A DNA stretch of 64,000 bases, from NCBI RefSeq assembly GCF_009827515.1, contig NZ_WTYO01000002.1:310001-374000 (forward strand). Reading direction: 5' to 3'. The notes under the pieces are model-generated. The model searched no databases, was not told the DNA's origin, and saw only the letters and a list, made by a program, of their open reading frames with translations. Positions 28,680 through 37,759 of this stretch are shown piece by piece. A program made the position numbers and the translations under genes. Position 1 is the first letter of the stretch, and every line of letters starts with the position of its first letter. Source of the DNA: Pelagerythrobacter marinus. GTDB lineage: Bacteria; Pseudomonadota; Alphaproteobacteria; Sphingomonadales; Sphingomonadaceae.

Positions 28680-29357
28680 ATGAGCGACGCTCTGACCCTG
28701 CCGGCCGAGACGCGCGATCGGGCTGGCAAGGGAGCCTCCCGTGCACTGCGTCGTGAAGGCCGTGTTCCCGCCGTCATCTACGGTGGCAAGGAAGCCCCGA
28801 CCCCGATCCACGTCGAGGAACGCCTGCTGATAAAGCAGCTGGACACCGGCCACTTCATGAACTCGATCGTCGAGATCGAGCTGGACGGCAAGACCGTTCG
28901 CACCCTGCCCAAGGACGTCGCTTTCCACCCGGTTACCGACCGCCCGAACCACGTCGATTTCCTGCGCCTGGCCAAGGGCGCGAAAGTGGACGTTGCGGTC
29001 CCCGTCCTGTTCGTGAACGAAGAGGCGAGCCCGGGCCTGAAGAAGGGCGGCGTGCTGAACGTCGTGCGCCACGAGCTCGAGCTGGTCTGCGACGCGAACA
29101 AGATCCCGAACGAGATCGAGATCGACGTCACCGGCCTCGAGGTCGGCGATTCGATCCACATCAGCCACGTCAAGCTGCCCGAGGGTTCGGAAAGCGCGAT
29201 CACCGATCGCGACTTCACGATCGCGACGGTCGTGGCCCCGTCGGCGCTCAAGCGGGCCGAGGCGGAAGAGAGCGATGAAGCTCCCGCCGACGCGGTTCCC
29301 GCGACCGAGCAGAACGCCGAAGACGACAGCGGCGAGGAAAAGGGCGGCGAAGGCTGA
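28680..29357 (+). CDS. rplY: Ribosomal protein L25 / general stress protein Ctc
   Basis: This is the large-subunit protein that binds 5S rRNA, in the two-domain (Ctc/TL5) form. It has 225 residues: the L25 domain ([17 protein letters not shown]) up to about residue 95, then the beta-rich TL5 domain. An acidic Glu/Asp/Ala tail of about 30 residues closes the protein. The order rplY, pth, ychF is common in proteobacteria; here acs and an SDR gene are interposed. A strong terminator follows at 29397-29430. Confidence 0.95.
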   Translation: MSDALTLPAETRDRAGKGASRALRREGRVPAVIYGGKEAPTPIHVEERLLIKQLDTGHFMNSIVEIELDGKTVRTLPKDVAFHPVTDRPNHVDFLRLAKGAKVDVAVPVLFVNEEASPGLKKGGVLNVVRHELELVCDANKIPNEIEIDVTGLEVGDSIHISHVKLPEGSESAITDRDFTIATVVAPSALKRAEAEESDEAPADAVPATEQNAEDDSGEEKGGEG

Positions 29358-29396
29358 CCTTCCCGCTTCCGGCTATCGCCCGGCAAGAACACGCAG

Positions 29397-29430
29397 CGCC
29401 GGCCCGGCAACGGGCCGGCGTTTTGCGTTT
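29397..29430 (+). terminator. rplY intrinsic terminator
   Basis: There are 10-bp perfect arms (CGCCGGCCCG 29397-29406, CGGGCCGGCG 29411-29420) with a GCAA tetraloop, followed by TTTTGCGTTT. It lies 40 bases after the rplY stop and separates it from acs. Confidence 0.9.
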
Positions 29431-29495
29431 GGGGCGTCGCTTGCCTAACCCACTCGCGCTATGCGAATCGCATCGCACATGCGGGAGAGAAGAGC

Positions 29496-31439
<1,944 letters not shown>

Positions 31440-31517
31440 CCGCCGGCAGCGGGCAGGCGGCAGGCGGCAGCCAGCGGGGCATTGCCCCGGCCCGGCCGGC
31501 GCACTAGAGCGCGCGCC

Positions 31518-32090
31518 ATGCAGATCTGGGCAGGACTAGGCAATCCCGGGCCGCAATATGCGCTCCACCGTCACAACGTGGGCTTCATGGCCTGCGACGT
31601 CATCGCGGAAATGCACGGCTTCGGCCCGGTGCAGAAGAAGTTCTCCGGCTGGGTGCAGGAAGGGCGCATCGGCGGGGAGAAGATCCTGCTGCTCAAGCCC
31701 GCGACCTTCATGAACCAGAGCGGGCGCAGCGTGGGCGAGGCGCTGCGCTTCTACAAGCTCGGGATGGAGGATCTCACCGTCTTCCACGACGAGCTCGACC
31801 TCGCGCCGTTCAAGATCAAGGTCCGCACCGGCGGGGGCCTCGCCGGGCACAACGGGCTGCGTTCGATCAACCAGCACCTGGGCGGGCCCGATTTCCACCG
31901 GGTGCGGATCGGCATCGGGCACCCGGGGCACAAGGACCGCGTGACCGGGCACGTCCTCGGCAACTATGCCAAGGGCGAAATGGAAGCGCTGACCGACATG
32001 CTCGCCGCGATCGGGGCCGAGGCGGAATGGCTGGCGAAAGGCGATCCGGCCCGGTTCATGAGCGACGTCGCCCTGCGCATGAACGGCTAG
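31518..32090 (+). CDS. pth: Peptidyl-tRNA hydrolase
   Basis: This enzyme recycles stalled peptidyl-tRNA. It has 190 residues. Gly-Leu-Gly-Asn-Pro-Gly-Pro-Gln-Tyr opens the fold, the catalytic His is in Arg-His-Asn-Val-Gly-Phe, and Lys-Pro-Ala-Thr-Phe-Met-Asn-Gln-Ser-Gly and His-Asp-Glu-Leu-Asp-Leu are the conserved boxes. The in-frame ATG at 31482 adds 12 residues absent from the family, so 31518 is taken. It normally pairs with rplY and ychF, both nearby. Confidence 0.96.
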   Translation: MQIWAGLGNPGPQYALHRHNVGFMACDVIAEMHGFGPVQKKFSGWVQEGRIGGEKILLLKPATFMNQSGRSVGEALRFYKLGMEDLTVFHDELDLAPFKIKVRTGGGLAGHNGLRSINQHLGGPDFHRVRIGIGHPGHKDRVTGHVLGNYAKGEMEALTDMLAAIGAEAEWLAKGDPARFMSDVALRMNG

Positions 32091-32197
32091 GGCCGCGCAA
32101 GCCTATCGACCGGGCGCCGCCCGCTCGGCTAGGGTCCGCGCGCGTTCAGCCGGGCCTTCGGGACCGATCTTGCACGATCATCAGCCAGGAGCCATCG

Positions 32198-33193
32198 ATG
32201 CCGACGATAGACCGCCGTTCCCTGCTCGCCGGGGCCGCCGCCACGACCGCCCTCGCCGCCGGCGCCGCGCGCGCCCAGCCCGACCGGGTCGCTGCACGGC
32301 CCGACCTTTCGGGCAAGTCGATCCTGATCACCGGCTGCTCATCGGGCTTCGGCCGCGCCGGGGCGGAACACTACGCCCGGCTCGGCGCGAAAGTCTTCGC
32401 CACGATGCGCAACCTGCCCCGGCCCGAGGGGGAAGAGCTGGAGCGCCTCGCGCGGGACGAGGGGCTCGACATCACCGTGCTCGAGCTCGACGTGCTCGAC
32501 GACGACATGGTGGCGCGCGCCGTCTCGCAGGCCGAAGGCATGGCCGGCGGCGCGCTCGGCGTGCTGGTGAACAATGCCGGGATCGGCATTTCGGGGCCGG
32601 TCGAGGTCCAGGACATGGAGGCGACCCGCCTCGCCTTCGACACCAATGTCTTCGGCTATTACCGCCTCGCCCGCGCCGTCCTGCCGGCCATGCGCGCGCG
32701 TGGCGGGGGGCAGATCTTCGCCGTTTCCTCGCAGCTCGGGCGCGTCATCGCGCCCTATGCCGGGCACTATTCGGCCAACAAGTTCGCGGTCGAGGCGATG
32801 TTCGAACAGCTCGCCTACGAACTCGTGCCGCACAATATCGACGTCACGATCGTCGAGCCGGGCGGCTACCCGACGAAAGTATGGGTCAACCGCAATGTCT
32901 ATACCGCCGCGCTGCGCGATCGCGCGGCGCAGGTCCACAAGGACGGCTATCCCGACGTTGTCGCCCGCATGGGGCTGGAGGACGGCTCGGGCCGGACCGC
33001 CGACGTCATGGATATCCCGCGCGCGATCGCGCAGATCATCGCCATGCCGCCCGGCACCCGCCCGCTGCGCCGCGCGGTCAGCGGCGGCTCGATCCCGCAG
33101 GAGGAGATCAATCGCGTCACCGCCGCCACCCAGCTCGCCTGGCTCGGCGGGTCGCAGCGGGTCGGCCCCCTGGTGAGGGCGGTGCACGGATAG
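32198..33193 (+). CDS. Short-chain dehydrogenase/reductase with a twin-arginine signal
   Basis: The product is 331 residues. The N-terminus Asp-Arg-Arg-Ser-Leu-Leu-Ala-Gly then an Ala-rich core to Ala-Arg-Ala is a Tat signal, so the enzyme is probably exported folded with its cofactor. The SDR core follows: Thr-Gly-Cys-Ser-Ser-Gly-Phe-Gly (cofactor loop), Asn-Asn-Ala-Gly, and Tyr-Ser-Ala-Asn-Lys (catalytic Tyr/Lys). The substrate is unknown. A CAGGAG ribosome site precedes the ATG by 6 bases. It stands alone between pth and ychF. Confidence 0.87.
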   Translation: MPTIDRRSLLAGAAATTALAAGAARAQPDRVAARPDLSGKSILITGCSSGFGRAGAEHYARLGAKVFATMRNLPRPEGEELERLARDEGLDITVLELDVLDDDMVARAVSQAEGMAGGALGVLVNNAGIGISGPVEVQDMEATRLAFDTNVFGYYRLARAVLPAMRARGGGQIFAVSSQLGRVIAPYAGHYSANKFAVEAMFEQLAYELVPHNIDVTIVEPGGYPTKVWVNRNVYTAALRDRAAQVHKDGYPDVVARMGLEDGSGRTADVMDIPRAIAQIIAMPPGTRPLRRAVSGGSIPQEEINRVTAATQLAWLGGSQRVGPLVRAVHG

Positions 33194-33201
33194 CGCCGAG
33201 C

Positions 33202-33229
33202 TTGTCGCGCGACGGCATTTCTTTATAGC
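33202..33229 (+). promoter_or_regulatory. Sigma-70-like promoter of ychF
   Basis: TTGTCG (33202-33207) and TATAGC (33224-33229) are separated by 16 bases and lie 63 bases before the ychF start. Confidence 0.5.
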
Positions 33230-33291
33230 GCCCGCACCGCAAGGCCGCGGCACTTTCGCGGGCGACGGTAGATGGAAGGTATTCGAAGCAA

Positions 33292-34392
33292 ATGGGTTTC
33301 CGCTGCGGAATCGTCGGGCTGCCGAATGTGGGCAAGTCCACCCTGTTCAACGCGCTGACCGAGACGCAGGCCGCGCAGGCGGCGAACTATCCGTTCTGCA
33401 CGATCGAGCCGAACGTGGGCCAGGTCGCCGTGCCCGACGAACGGCTGGACAGGATCGCCGCGATCGCCGGTTCGGCGAAAGTGATCCCGACCCAGCTCGC
33501 CTTCGTCGACATCGCCGGCCTCGTGAAAGGCGCCAGCAAGGGCGAAGGTCTGGGCAACCAGTTCCTCGGCAATATCCGCGAGGTCGATGCCGTGGTCCAC
33601 GTCCTGCGCTGTTTCGAGGACGACGATATCCAGCACGTCGCCAACCGCGTGGACCCGATCGCCGATGCCGAGGTGGTCGAGACCGAGCTGATGCTGGCGG
33701 ATCTCGAAAGCCTGGAAAAGCGCGTTCCCGCGGCCGCGAAGAAGGCGACCGGCGGCGACAAGGAAGCGAAGATCATGGCCAGCGTGCTGGGCCAGGCGCT
33801 CGATCTCCTGCGCGACGGCAAGCCCGCGCGGCTGACCGAGCCGAAGGACGACGAGGAAGCCCGCATCTTCGCCCAGGCCCAGCTCCTCACCGCCAAGCCG
33901 GTGCTCTACGTCTGCAATGTCGCCGAGGAAGACGCGGCCGAAGGCAACGCGCTCAGCGCGCGCGTGTTCGAGAAGGCGGCGGACGAAGGGGCCGAGGCAG
34001 TCGTCGTATCCGCGGCGATCGAGGCCGAGCTGGTCGCGATGGACGAGGAAGAACGCGCCGAGTACCTGGCCGAGCTGGGCCTGGCGGAAAGCGGCCTCAG
34101 CCGCGTGATCCGCGCCGGCTACAAGCTGCTGGGCCTCAAGACCTTCTTCACCGCCGGCCCGAAGGAATCGCGCGCCTGGACTTTCCCCGACGGGGCCCGG
34201 GCGCCCCAGGCCGCGGGCGAGATTCACACCGATTTCGAGCGCGGCTTTATTCGTGCTGAAACAATTGCCTACGAAGACTACGTCGCGCTCGGCGGCGAAG
34301 CCGGCGCTCGCGAAGCCGGCAAGCTGCGCCAGGAAGGCAAGGAATACCTGGTGCAGGACGGCGACGTGATGCTGTTCAAGTTCAACGTCTGA
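33292..34392 (+). CDS. ychF: Redox-regulated ribosome-binding ATPase YchF
   Basis: The product is 366 residues, an Obg-family protein that binds ATP rather than GTP and associates with the ribosome. G1 is Gly-Leu-Pro-Asn-Val-Gly-Lys-Ser-Thr-Leu, G3 is Asp-Ile-Ala-Gly-Leu, and the usual G4 NKxD is replaced by Asn-Val-Ala-Glu as in YchF. A coiled-coil insert and a C-terminal TGS domain follow (Leu-Lys-Thr-Phe-Phe-Thr-Ala-Gly through Phe-Ile-Arg-Ala-Glu). The start has a moderate ribosome site (GGAAGG). Confidence 0.96.
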   Translation: MGFRCGIVGLPNVGKSTLFNALTETQAAQAANYPFCTIEPNVGQVAVPDERLDRIAAIAGSAKVIPTQLAFVDIAGLVKGASKGEGLGNQFLGNIREVDAVVHVLRCFEDDDIQHVANRVDPIADAEVVETELMLADLESLEKRVPAAAKKATGGDKEAKIMASVLGQALDLLRDGKPARLTEPKDDEEARIFAQAQLLTAKPVLYVCNVAEEDAAEGNALSARVFEKAADEGAEAVVVSAAIEAELVAMDEEERAEYLAELGLAESGLSRVIRAGYKLLGLKTFFTAGPKESRAWTFPDGARAPQAAGEIHTDFERGFIRAETIAYEDYVALGGEAGAREAGKLRQEGKEYLVQDGDVMLFKFNV

Positions 34393-34409
34393 CCGATCGG
34401 AGCGACATC

Positions 34410-35705
34410 ATGACCAGGCTTGCCCGTGCTCTCTCGCTGGCGGCGGCGGCGCTGCTCGCCGCCTGCGTGCCCGCGGCCGACGCGCCTTCGCTGCAATCCG
34501 CCGGCGCCCCGGCGGCCGCCATGGCGCAGGAGCGCGCGCCGGTCACGATCCTGGTTTCGATCGACGGGTTCCGCCCCGACTACCTCGACCGCGGCGTGAC
34601 GCCCACGCTCTCGCGCCTCGCGCAAGGCGGGGTGCGCGCGCCGATGCAGCCCTCGTTCCCGACCAAGACCTTCCCCAACCACTGGACGCTGGTGACCGGC
34701 GAGGTGCCCGATGTCCACGGGATCACCGCCAACCGGATCGAACACCCCGAGCGGCCGGAGGAAGTCTTCACGATGGCGACGCTCGATCCCTGGTGGTGGA
34801 ACGCCTCCCGCCCGGTCTGGGTCGAGGCGGAGGAAGCCGGCATCCGCACCGCGGCGATGTTCTGGCCCGGATCGGCGGTCGCCTGGGGCGGCACGATGCC
34901 CGAGGGCGGACGGGGTTCGCCCCAAGGCGGCCGCTACCCGCAGGACTGGCAGCAGTTCAGCATGGAAGTGACCAATACCCAGCGCGTGAACACCGTGCTC
35001 GACTGGCTGCGCCGCCCGGCCCGGATACGCCCGGGCTTCGTCACCCTCTATTTCGACGCGGTGGACACCGCCGGCCACCGCGGCGGGCCCGACAGTGCCG
35101 AGCTGAACGCCGCGGTCCGCACGATCGATCGCCATATCGGCGATCTCGTGAGCGGCCTGGCCGAGCTGGGGCAGCCGGCGAACCTGGTCATCGTCTCCGA
35201 TCACGGGATGGCGGCGACGAGTTCGCAGCGGGTCGTCGCGCTCGACGAAACCGTCGATCCGGCGCTCTACCGGGTGGTCGAAAGCGGCGCCTATGTCACC
35301 TTCCACCCGACCGAGGGCAACCGCCGCGCGTTCGAGGCCGCGTTGCTGCGCGATCATCCGCACATGCAATGCTGGCGCAAGGAGGCCATCCCCGCGCGCT
35401 TCGCCTATGGCACGAACCCGCGCGTCCCCCCCTACCTCTGCGTCGCGGAAACCGGCTGGACCATCGCCCGCACCCGCAGCGCGCGCGAATGGACCGGGGG
35501 CAGCCACGGTTACGACCACGAGGCACCCGAAATGGCGGCGCTGTTCCTTGCCCACGGCCCGGCGTTCGAGCGCGGCGTGCGCCTGCCCACGGTCCGCAAC
35601 ACCGCCGTCGCGCCGCTCGTGCGCGTGCTGCTCGGCCTCGGCGACGGGAGCGGTGCCGAGGCGTTCCGCCCCGCGCTGAAGCGGCAAGGGGCGGCGGCCG
35701 ACTGA
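34410..35705 (+). CDS. Ectonucleotide pyrophosphatase/phosphodiesterase-like lipoprotein
   Basis: The product is 431 residues. The leader ends in Leu-Leu-Ala-Ala-Cys, a lipobox. The catalytic domain belongs to the alkaline-phosphatase superfamily NPP group. Asp-Gly-Phe-Arg-Pro-Asp-Tyr gives the first metal Asp, the nucleophile is Thr in Phe-Pro-Thr-Lys-Thr-Phe-Pro-Asn-His, Asp-Thr-Ala-Gly-His and Ser-Asp-His-Gly-Met are metal ligands, and Gly-Ser-His-Gly-Tyr-Asp closes the site. It likely hydrolyses phosphodiester or pyrophosphate bonds of nucleotides outside the cytoplasm. Confidence 0.9.
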   Translation: MTRLARALSLAAAALLAACVPAADAPSLQSAGAPAAAMAQERAPVTILVSIDGFRPDYLDRGVTPTLSRLAQGGVRAPMQPSFPTKTFPNHWTLVTGEVPDVHGITANRIEHPERPEEVFTMATLDPWWWNASRPVWVEAEEAGIRTAAMFWPGSAVAWGGTMPEGGRGSPQGGRYPQDWQQFSMEVTNTQRVNTVLDWLRRPARIRPGFVTLYFDAVDTAGHRGGPDSAELNAAVRTIDRHIGDLVSGLAELGQPANLVIVSDHGMAATSSQRVVALDETVDPALYRVVESGAYVTFHPTEGNRRAFEAALLRDHPHMQCWRKEAIPARFAYGTNPRVPPYLCVAETGWTIARTRSAREWTGGSHGYDHEAPEMAALFLAHGPAFERGVRLPTVRNTAVAPLVRVLLGLGDGSGAEAFRPALKRQGAAAD

Positions 35706-35724
35706 CCGCCCGGCGGCGCCTGCC

Positions 35725-35750
35725 GGAACGGACTGCACCCTTGCGGCGTT
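35725..35750 (+). promoter_or_regulatory. EcfG-type general-stress promoter of the DUF1206 gene
   Basis: GGAAC (35725-35729), 17 bases, CGTT (35747-35750), 32 bases before the ATG. This matches the GGAAC-N16/17-CGTT consensus of the alphaproteobacterial general stress sigma factor EcfG. Confidence 0.7.
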
Positions 35751-35781
35751 TCCCAGCCAGTCAACAGGGGAACAGCAAGAC

Positions 35782-36579
35782 ATGGCAACGAAGTCCGAAC
35801 GGTTCAGCAGCCTGGTTCGCGTCGGCTATTTCAGCCGCGCGATCCTCTATTCCGTCCTCGGGCTGATCGCGCTCACCAGCGCCGGGCGCATTCGGCAGGG
35901 CACGAACGGGATATTCCAGGCGATCCAGGAATTCCCGCTCGGCACCGCGATCCTCTGGCTCATGGTGGTCGGCCTCGTCGCCTATGCACTGTTCCGGCTC
36001 GCCTCCCCGCTGTTCGATATCGAGAACCAGGGGAGCGACAAGACCGGGTGGGCGCACCGCATCGGCCATGCCGGCAGCGCGATCGGCCACCTCGCGCTCG
36101 CCTATTCGGCGTTCAACTTCGCCTCCTCGGGCTCCGACAACGGGGGCGGCGCGCAGGCGGCGGCGTCGGGCGTCCTGTCGGTCCAGTTCGGCGGGGCGAT
36201 CCTCGGCCTGCTCGGCATTGCCTTCATCGTCGCCGCGGTGTTCCAGGCCAAGAAGGGCTGGACGGGCGAATTCATGCACCGCATCGCACCCGGGGCCCCT
36301 TCGCAGACCCGCTGGCTCGGGGGGATCGGCTATATCGCCCGCGCGGTCGTGTTCCTCCTGATCGGCTGGTCGCTGGTTCAGGCCGGCTTCCTGTCGAGCG
36401 GCAGCGAACAGGTCCTGACGCTGGGCGACGCCGTGGCCAGCCTGGCCGACGACGGCGTGATCTTCACGCTCGTGGCGATCGGCCTGCTGATGTTCGGTTT
36501 CTTCAGCCTCGTCCTCGCGCGCTATCGCATCATTCCCGAGCTCGACGCCGAAGGGATGCGTCCGGCCTTCCGCTCCTAG
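35782..36579 (+). CDS. DUF1206 membrane protein
   Basis: The product is 265 residues with six predicted membrane helices arranged as three repeats of a two-helix unit. Each unit carries a similar Gly-Tyr/Phe-x-Ser/Ala-Arg-Ala start (for example Val-Gly-Tyr-Phe-Ser-Arg-Ala and Ile-Gly-Tyr-Ile-Ala-Arg-Ala). The function is unknown. An EcfG-type promoter directly upstream suggests it is part of the general stress response. Its stop shares CTAG (36576-36579) with the convergent MerR gene. Confidence 0.85.
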   Translation: MATKSERFSSLVRVGYFSRAILYSVLGLIALTSAGRIRQGTNGIFQAIQEFPLGTAILWLMVVGLVAYALFRLASPLFDIENQGSDKTGWAHRIGHAGSAIGHLALAYSAFNFASSGSDNGGGAQAAASGVLSVQFGGAILGLLGIAFIVAAVFQAKKGWTGEFMHRIAPGAPSQTRWLGGIGYIARAVVFLLIGWSLVQAGFLSSGSEQVLTLGDAVASLADDGVIFTLVAIGLLMFGFFSLVLARYRIIPELDAEGMRPAFRS

Positions 36580-36962
36580 TCGAAGGCGGCGAGGATCGGG
36601 CACGGCCCGGCATCGCCCCGCGCACAGTCGCTGGCCAGCCGGGCGAGCGACCGGCGGGCGGCGGCAAGGGCCGTGATCTGCGCGTCGAGCGCCGCGATCC
36701 GTTCGCGCGCCATCGCCCGGGCCCGCGGCCGGTCGTCGGTCCGGTCGAGCGCGATCAGCTCGGCAATCTCGGCCAGCGAGAAGCCCGCCGCCTGCGCCTG
36801 CCGCACGAAACGCAGGCGGCGCAGGTCCTCCGCGCCGTAGTGCCGCCCGCCGGGCGCGCTTCCCCGCGGCACGGCGAGCAGCCCCTTGCGTTGATAGAAT
36901 CGCACCGTTTCGACCCCGACCCCGCCGGCGCGGGCGAGATCGGAAATGCGCATCATTTTCAT
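36576..36962 (-). CDS. MerR-family metal-type regulator
   Basis: The product is 128 residues. It has a winged helix (Arg-Ile-Ser-Asp-Leu-Ala-Arg through Arg-His-Tyr-Gly), a dimer helix, and a C-terminal metal loop with Cys113 and Cys121 followed by Pro-Ile-Leu. The Cys-x7-Cys spacing is that of copper sensors such as CueR. The Cys that mercury MerR uses in the dimer helix (C82 in Tn501) is missing here. Yet the operator it faces (36965-36995) is close to the mercury-resistance operator. The inducing metal therefore remains open. It is divergent from the Grx-MauE gene, which it very likely controls. Confidence 0.88.
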   Translation of the reverse strand: MKMMRISDLARAGGVGVETVRFYQRKGLLAVPRGSAPGGRHYGAEDLRRLRFVRQAQAAGFSLAEIAELIALDRTDDRPRARAMARERIAALDAQITALAAARRSLARLASDCARGDAGPCPILAAFD

Positions 36963-36964
36963 GC

Positions 36965-36995
36965 TTGACTCCGTACCACGGTACGGAGGCTATGG
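36965..36995. promoter_or_regulatory. MerR-type operator-promoter with 19-bp spacer
   Basis: -35 TTGACT (36965-36970), 19 bases, -10 CTATGG (36990-36995). The spacer holds a perfect inverted repeat, CCGTACC-AC-GGTACGG (36971-36986). The 19-bp spacing is the hallmark of promoters untwisted by MerR proteins, and TTGACTCCGTAC with GTACGGA matches the known mer operator. The -35 lies 2 bases from the divergent merR start, so the regulator probably also limits its own expression. Confidence 0.9.
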
Positions 36996-37003
36996 AGGAA
37001 TGC

Positions 37004-37744
37004 ATGAGCGACGACAAGACCGCAACGCTGCACCGCATGGTCATGGACAAGCACGTCTGCCCCTATGGCGTGAAGGCCCGGTGGCTGCTGCAACGCCATG
37101 GCTACGCGGTGGACGACCGGTGGCTGACCACGCGCGAGGAAACCGACGCCTTCAAGCGGGAACACGGGGTCGATACGACGCCGCAGACCTTCATCGGGGG
37201 CGAGCGGATCGGCGGCTATAGCGAGCTGCGCGCTTTCCTGGGCAAGCCCCTGCCCGGCGAAGGCGCGACCAGCTATCGCCCGGTGATCGCCGTGTTCGCC
37301 ATTGCCGCCGCGCTGGCCATGGCGGCCAGTCACCTGGCGTTCGGCTCCGCCATCACCGTGCGCGCGGCCGAATGGTTCGTGGCCTTCACGATGGCGATCC
37401 TCGCCATGCTGAAGCTGCAGGACGTGGAACGCTTCTCGACCATGTTCGTCGGCTACGATCTCCTTGCGCGGCGCTGGGTGCCCTATGCCTATGCCTATCC
37501 GTTCCTGGAGGCCGGGGCCGGCGTGCTGATGGCGGCCCATGCGCTGAACTGGCTCTCGATCCCGGTGGCGCTGGTCATCGGCACGATCGGGGCGGCCAGC
37601 GTATTCTACGCCGTCTATGTCCAGAAGCGCGCGATAAAGTGCGCCTGCGTCGGCGGGTCTGGCAACGTGCCGCTCGGTTTCGTCTCGCTCACCGAGAACC
37701 TTTTCATGATCGGCATGGCGATCTGGATGATCGCCAGGTACTGA
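37004..37744 (+). CDS. Glutaredoxin-MauE/DoxX fusion membrane protein
   Basis: The product is 246 residues. Residues 1-85 are a glutaredoxin with Cys-Pro-Tyr-Gly at the active site (single cysteine, not the dithiol CPYC) and Thr-Pro-Gln-Thr-Phe-Ile-Gly-Gly-Glu-Arg-Ile-Gly-Gly. The rest has four membrane helices of the MauE/DoxX redox type, with Cys-Ala-Cys before the last helix. Together they suggest thiol/disulfide transfer across the inner membrane. GGAGGA sits 5 bases before the ATG. It is first in the unit controlled by the mer-like operator, 15 bases before the barrel gene. Confidence 0.85.
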   Translation: MSDDKTATLHRMVMDKHVCPYGVKARWLLQRHGYAVDDRWLTTREETDAFKREHGVDTTPQTFIGGERIGGYSELRAFLGKPLPGEGATSYRPVIAVFAIAAALAMAASHLAFGSAITVRAAEWFVAFTMAILAMLKLQDVERFSTMFVGYDLLARRWVPYAYAYPFLEAGAGVLMAAHALNWLSIPVALVIGTIGAASVFYAVYVQKRAIKCACVGGSGNVPLGFVSLTENLFMIGMAIWMIARY

Positions 37745-37759
37745 AGGAACACCACCTGG

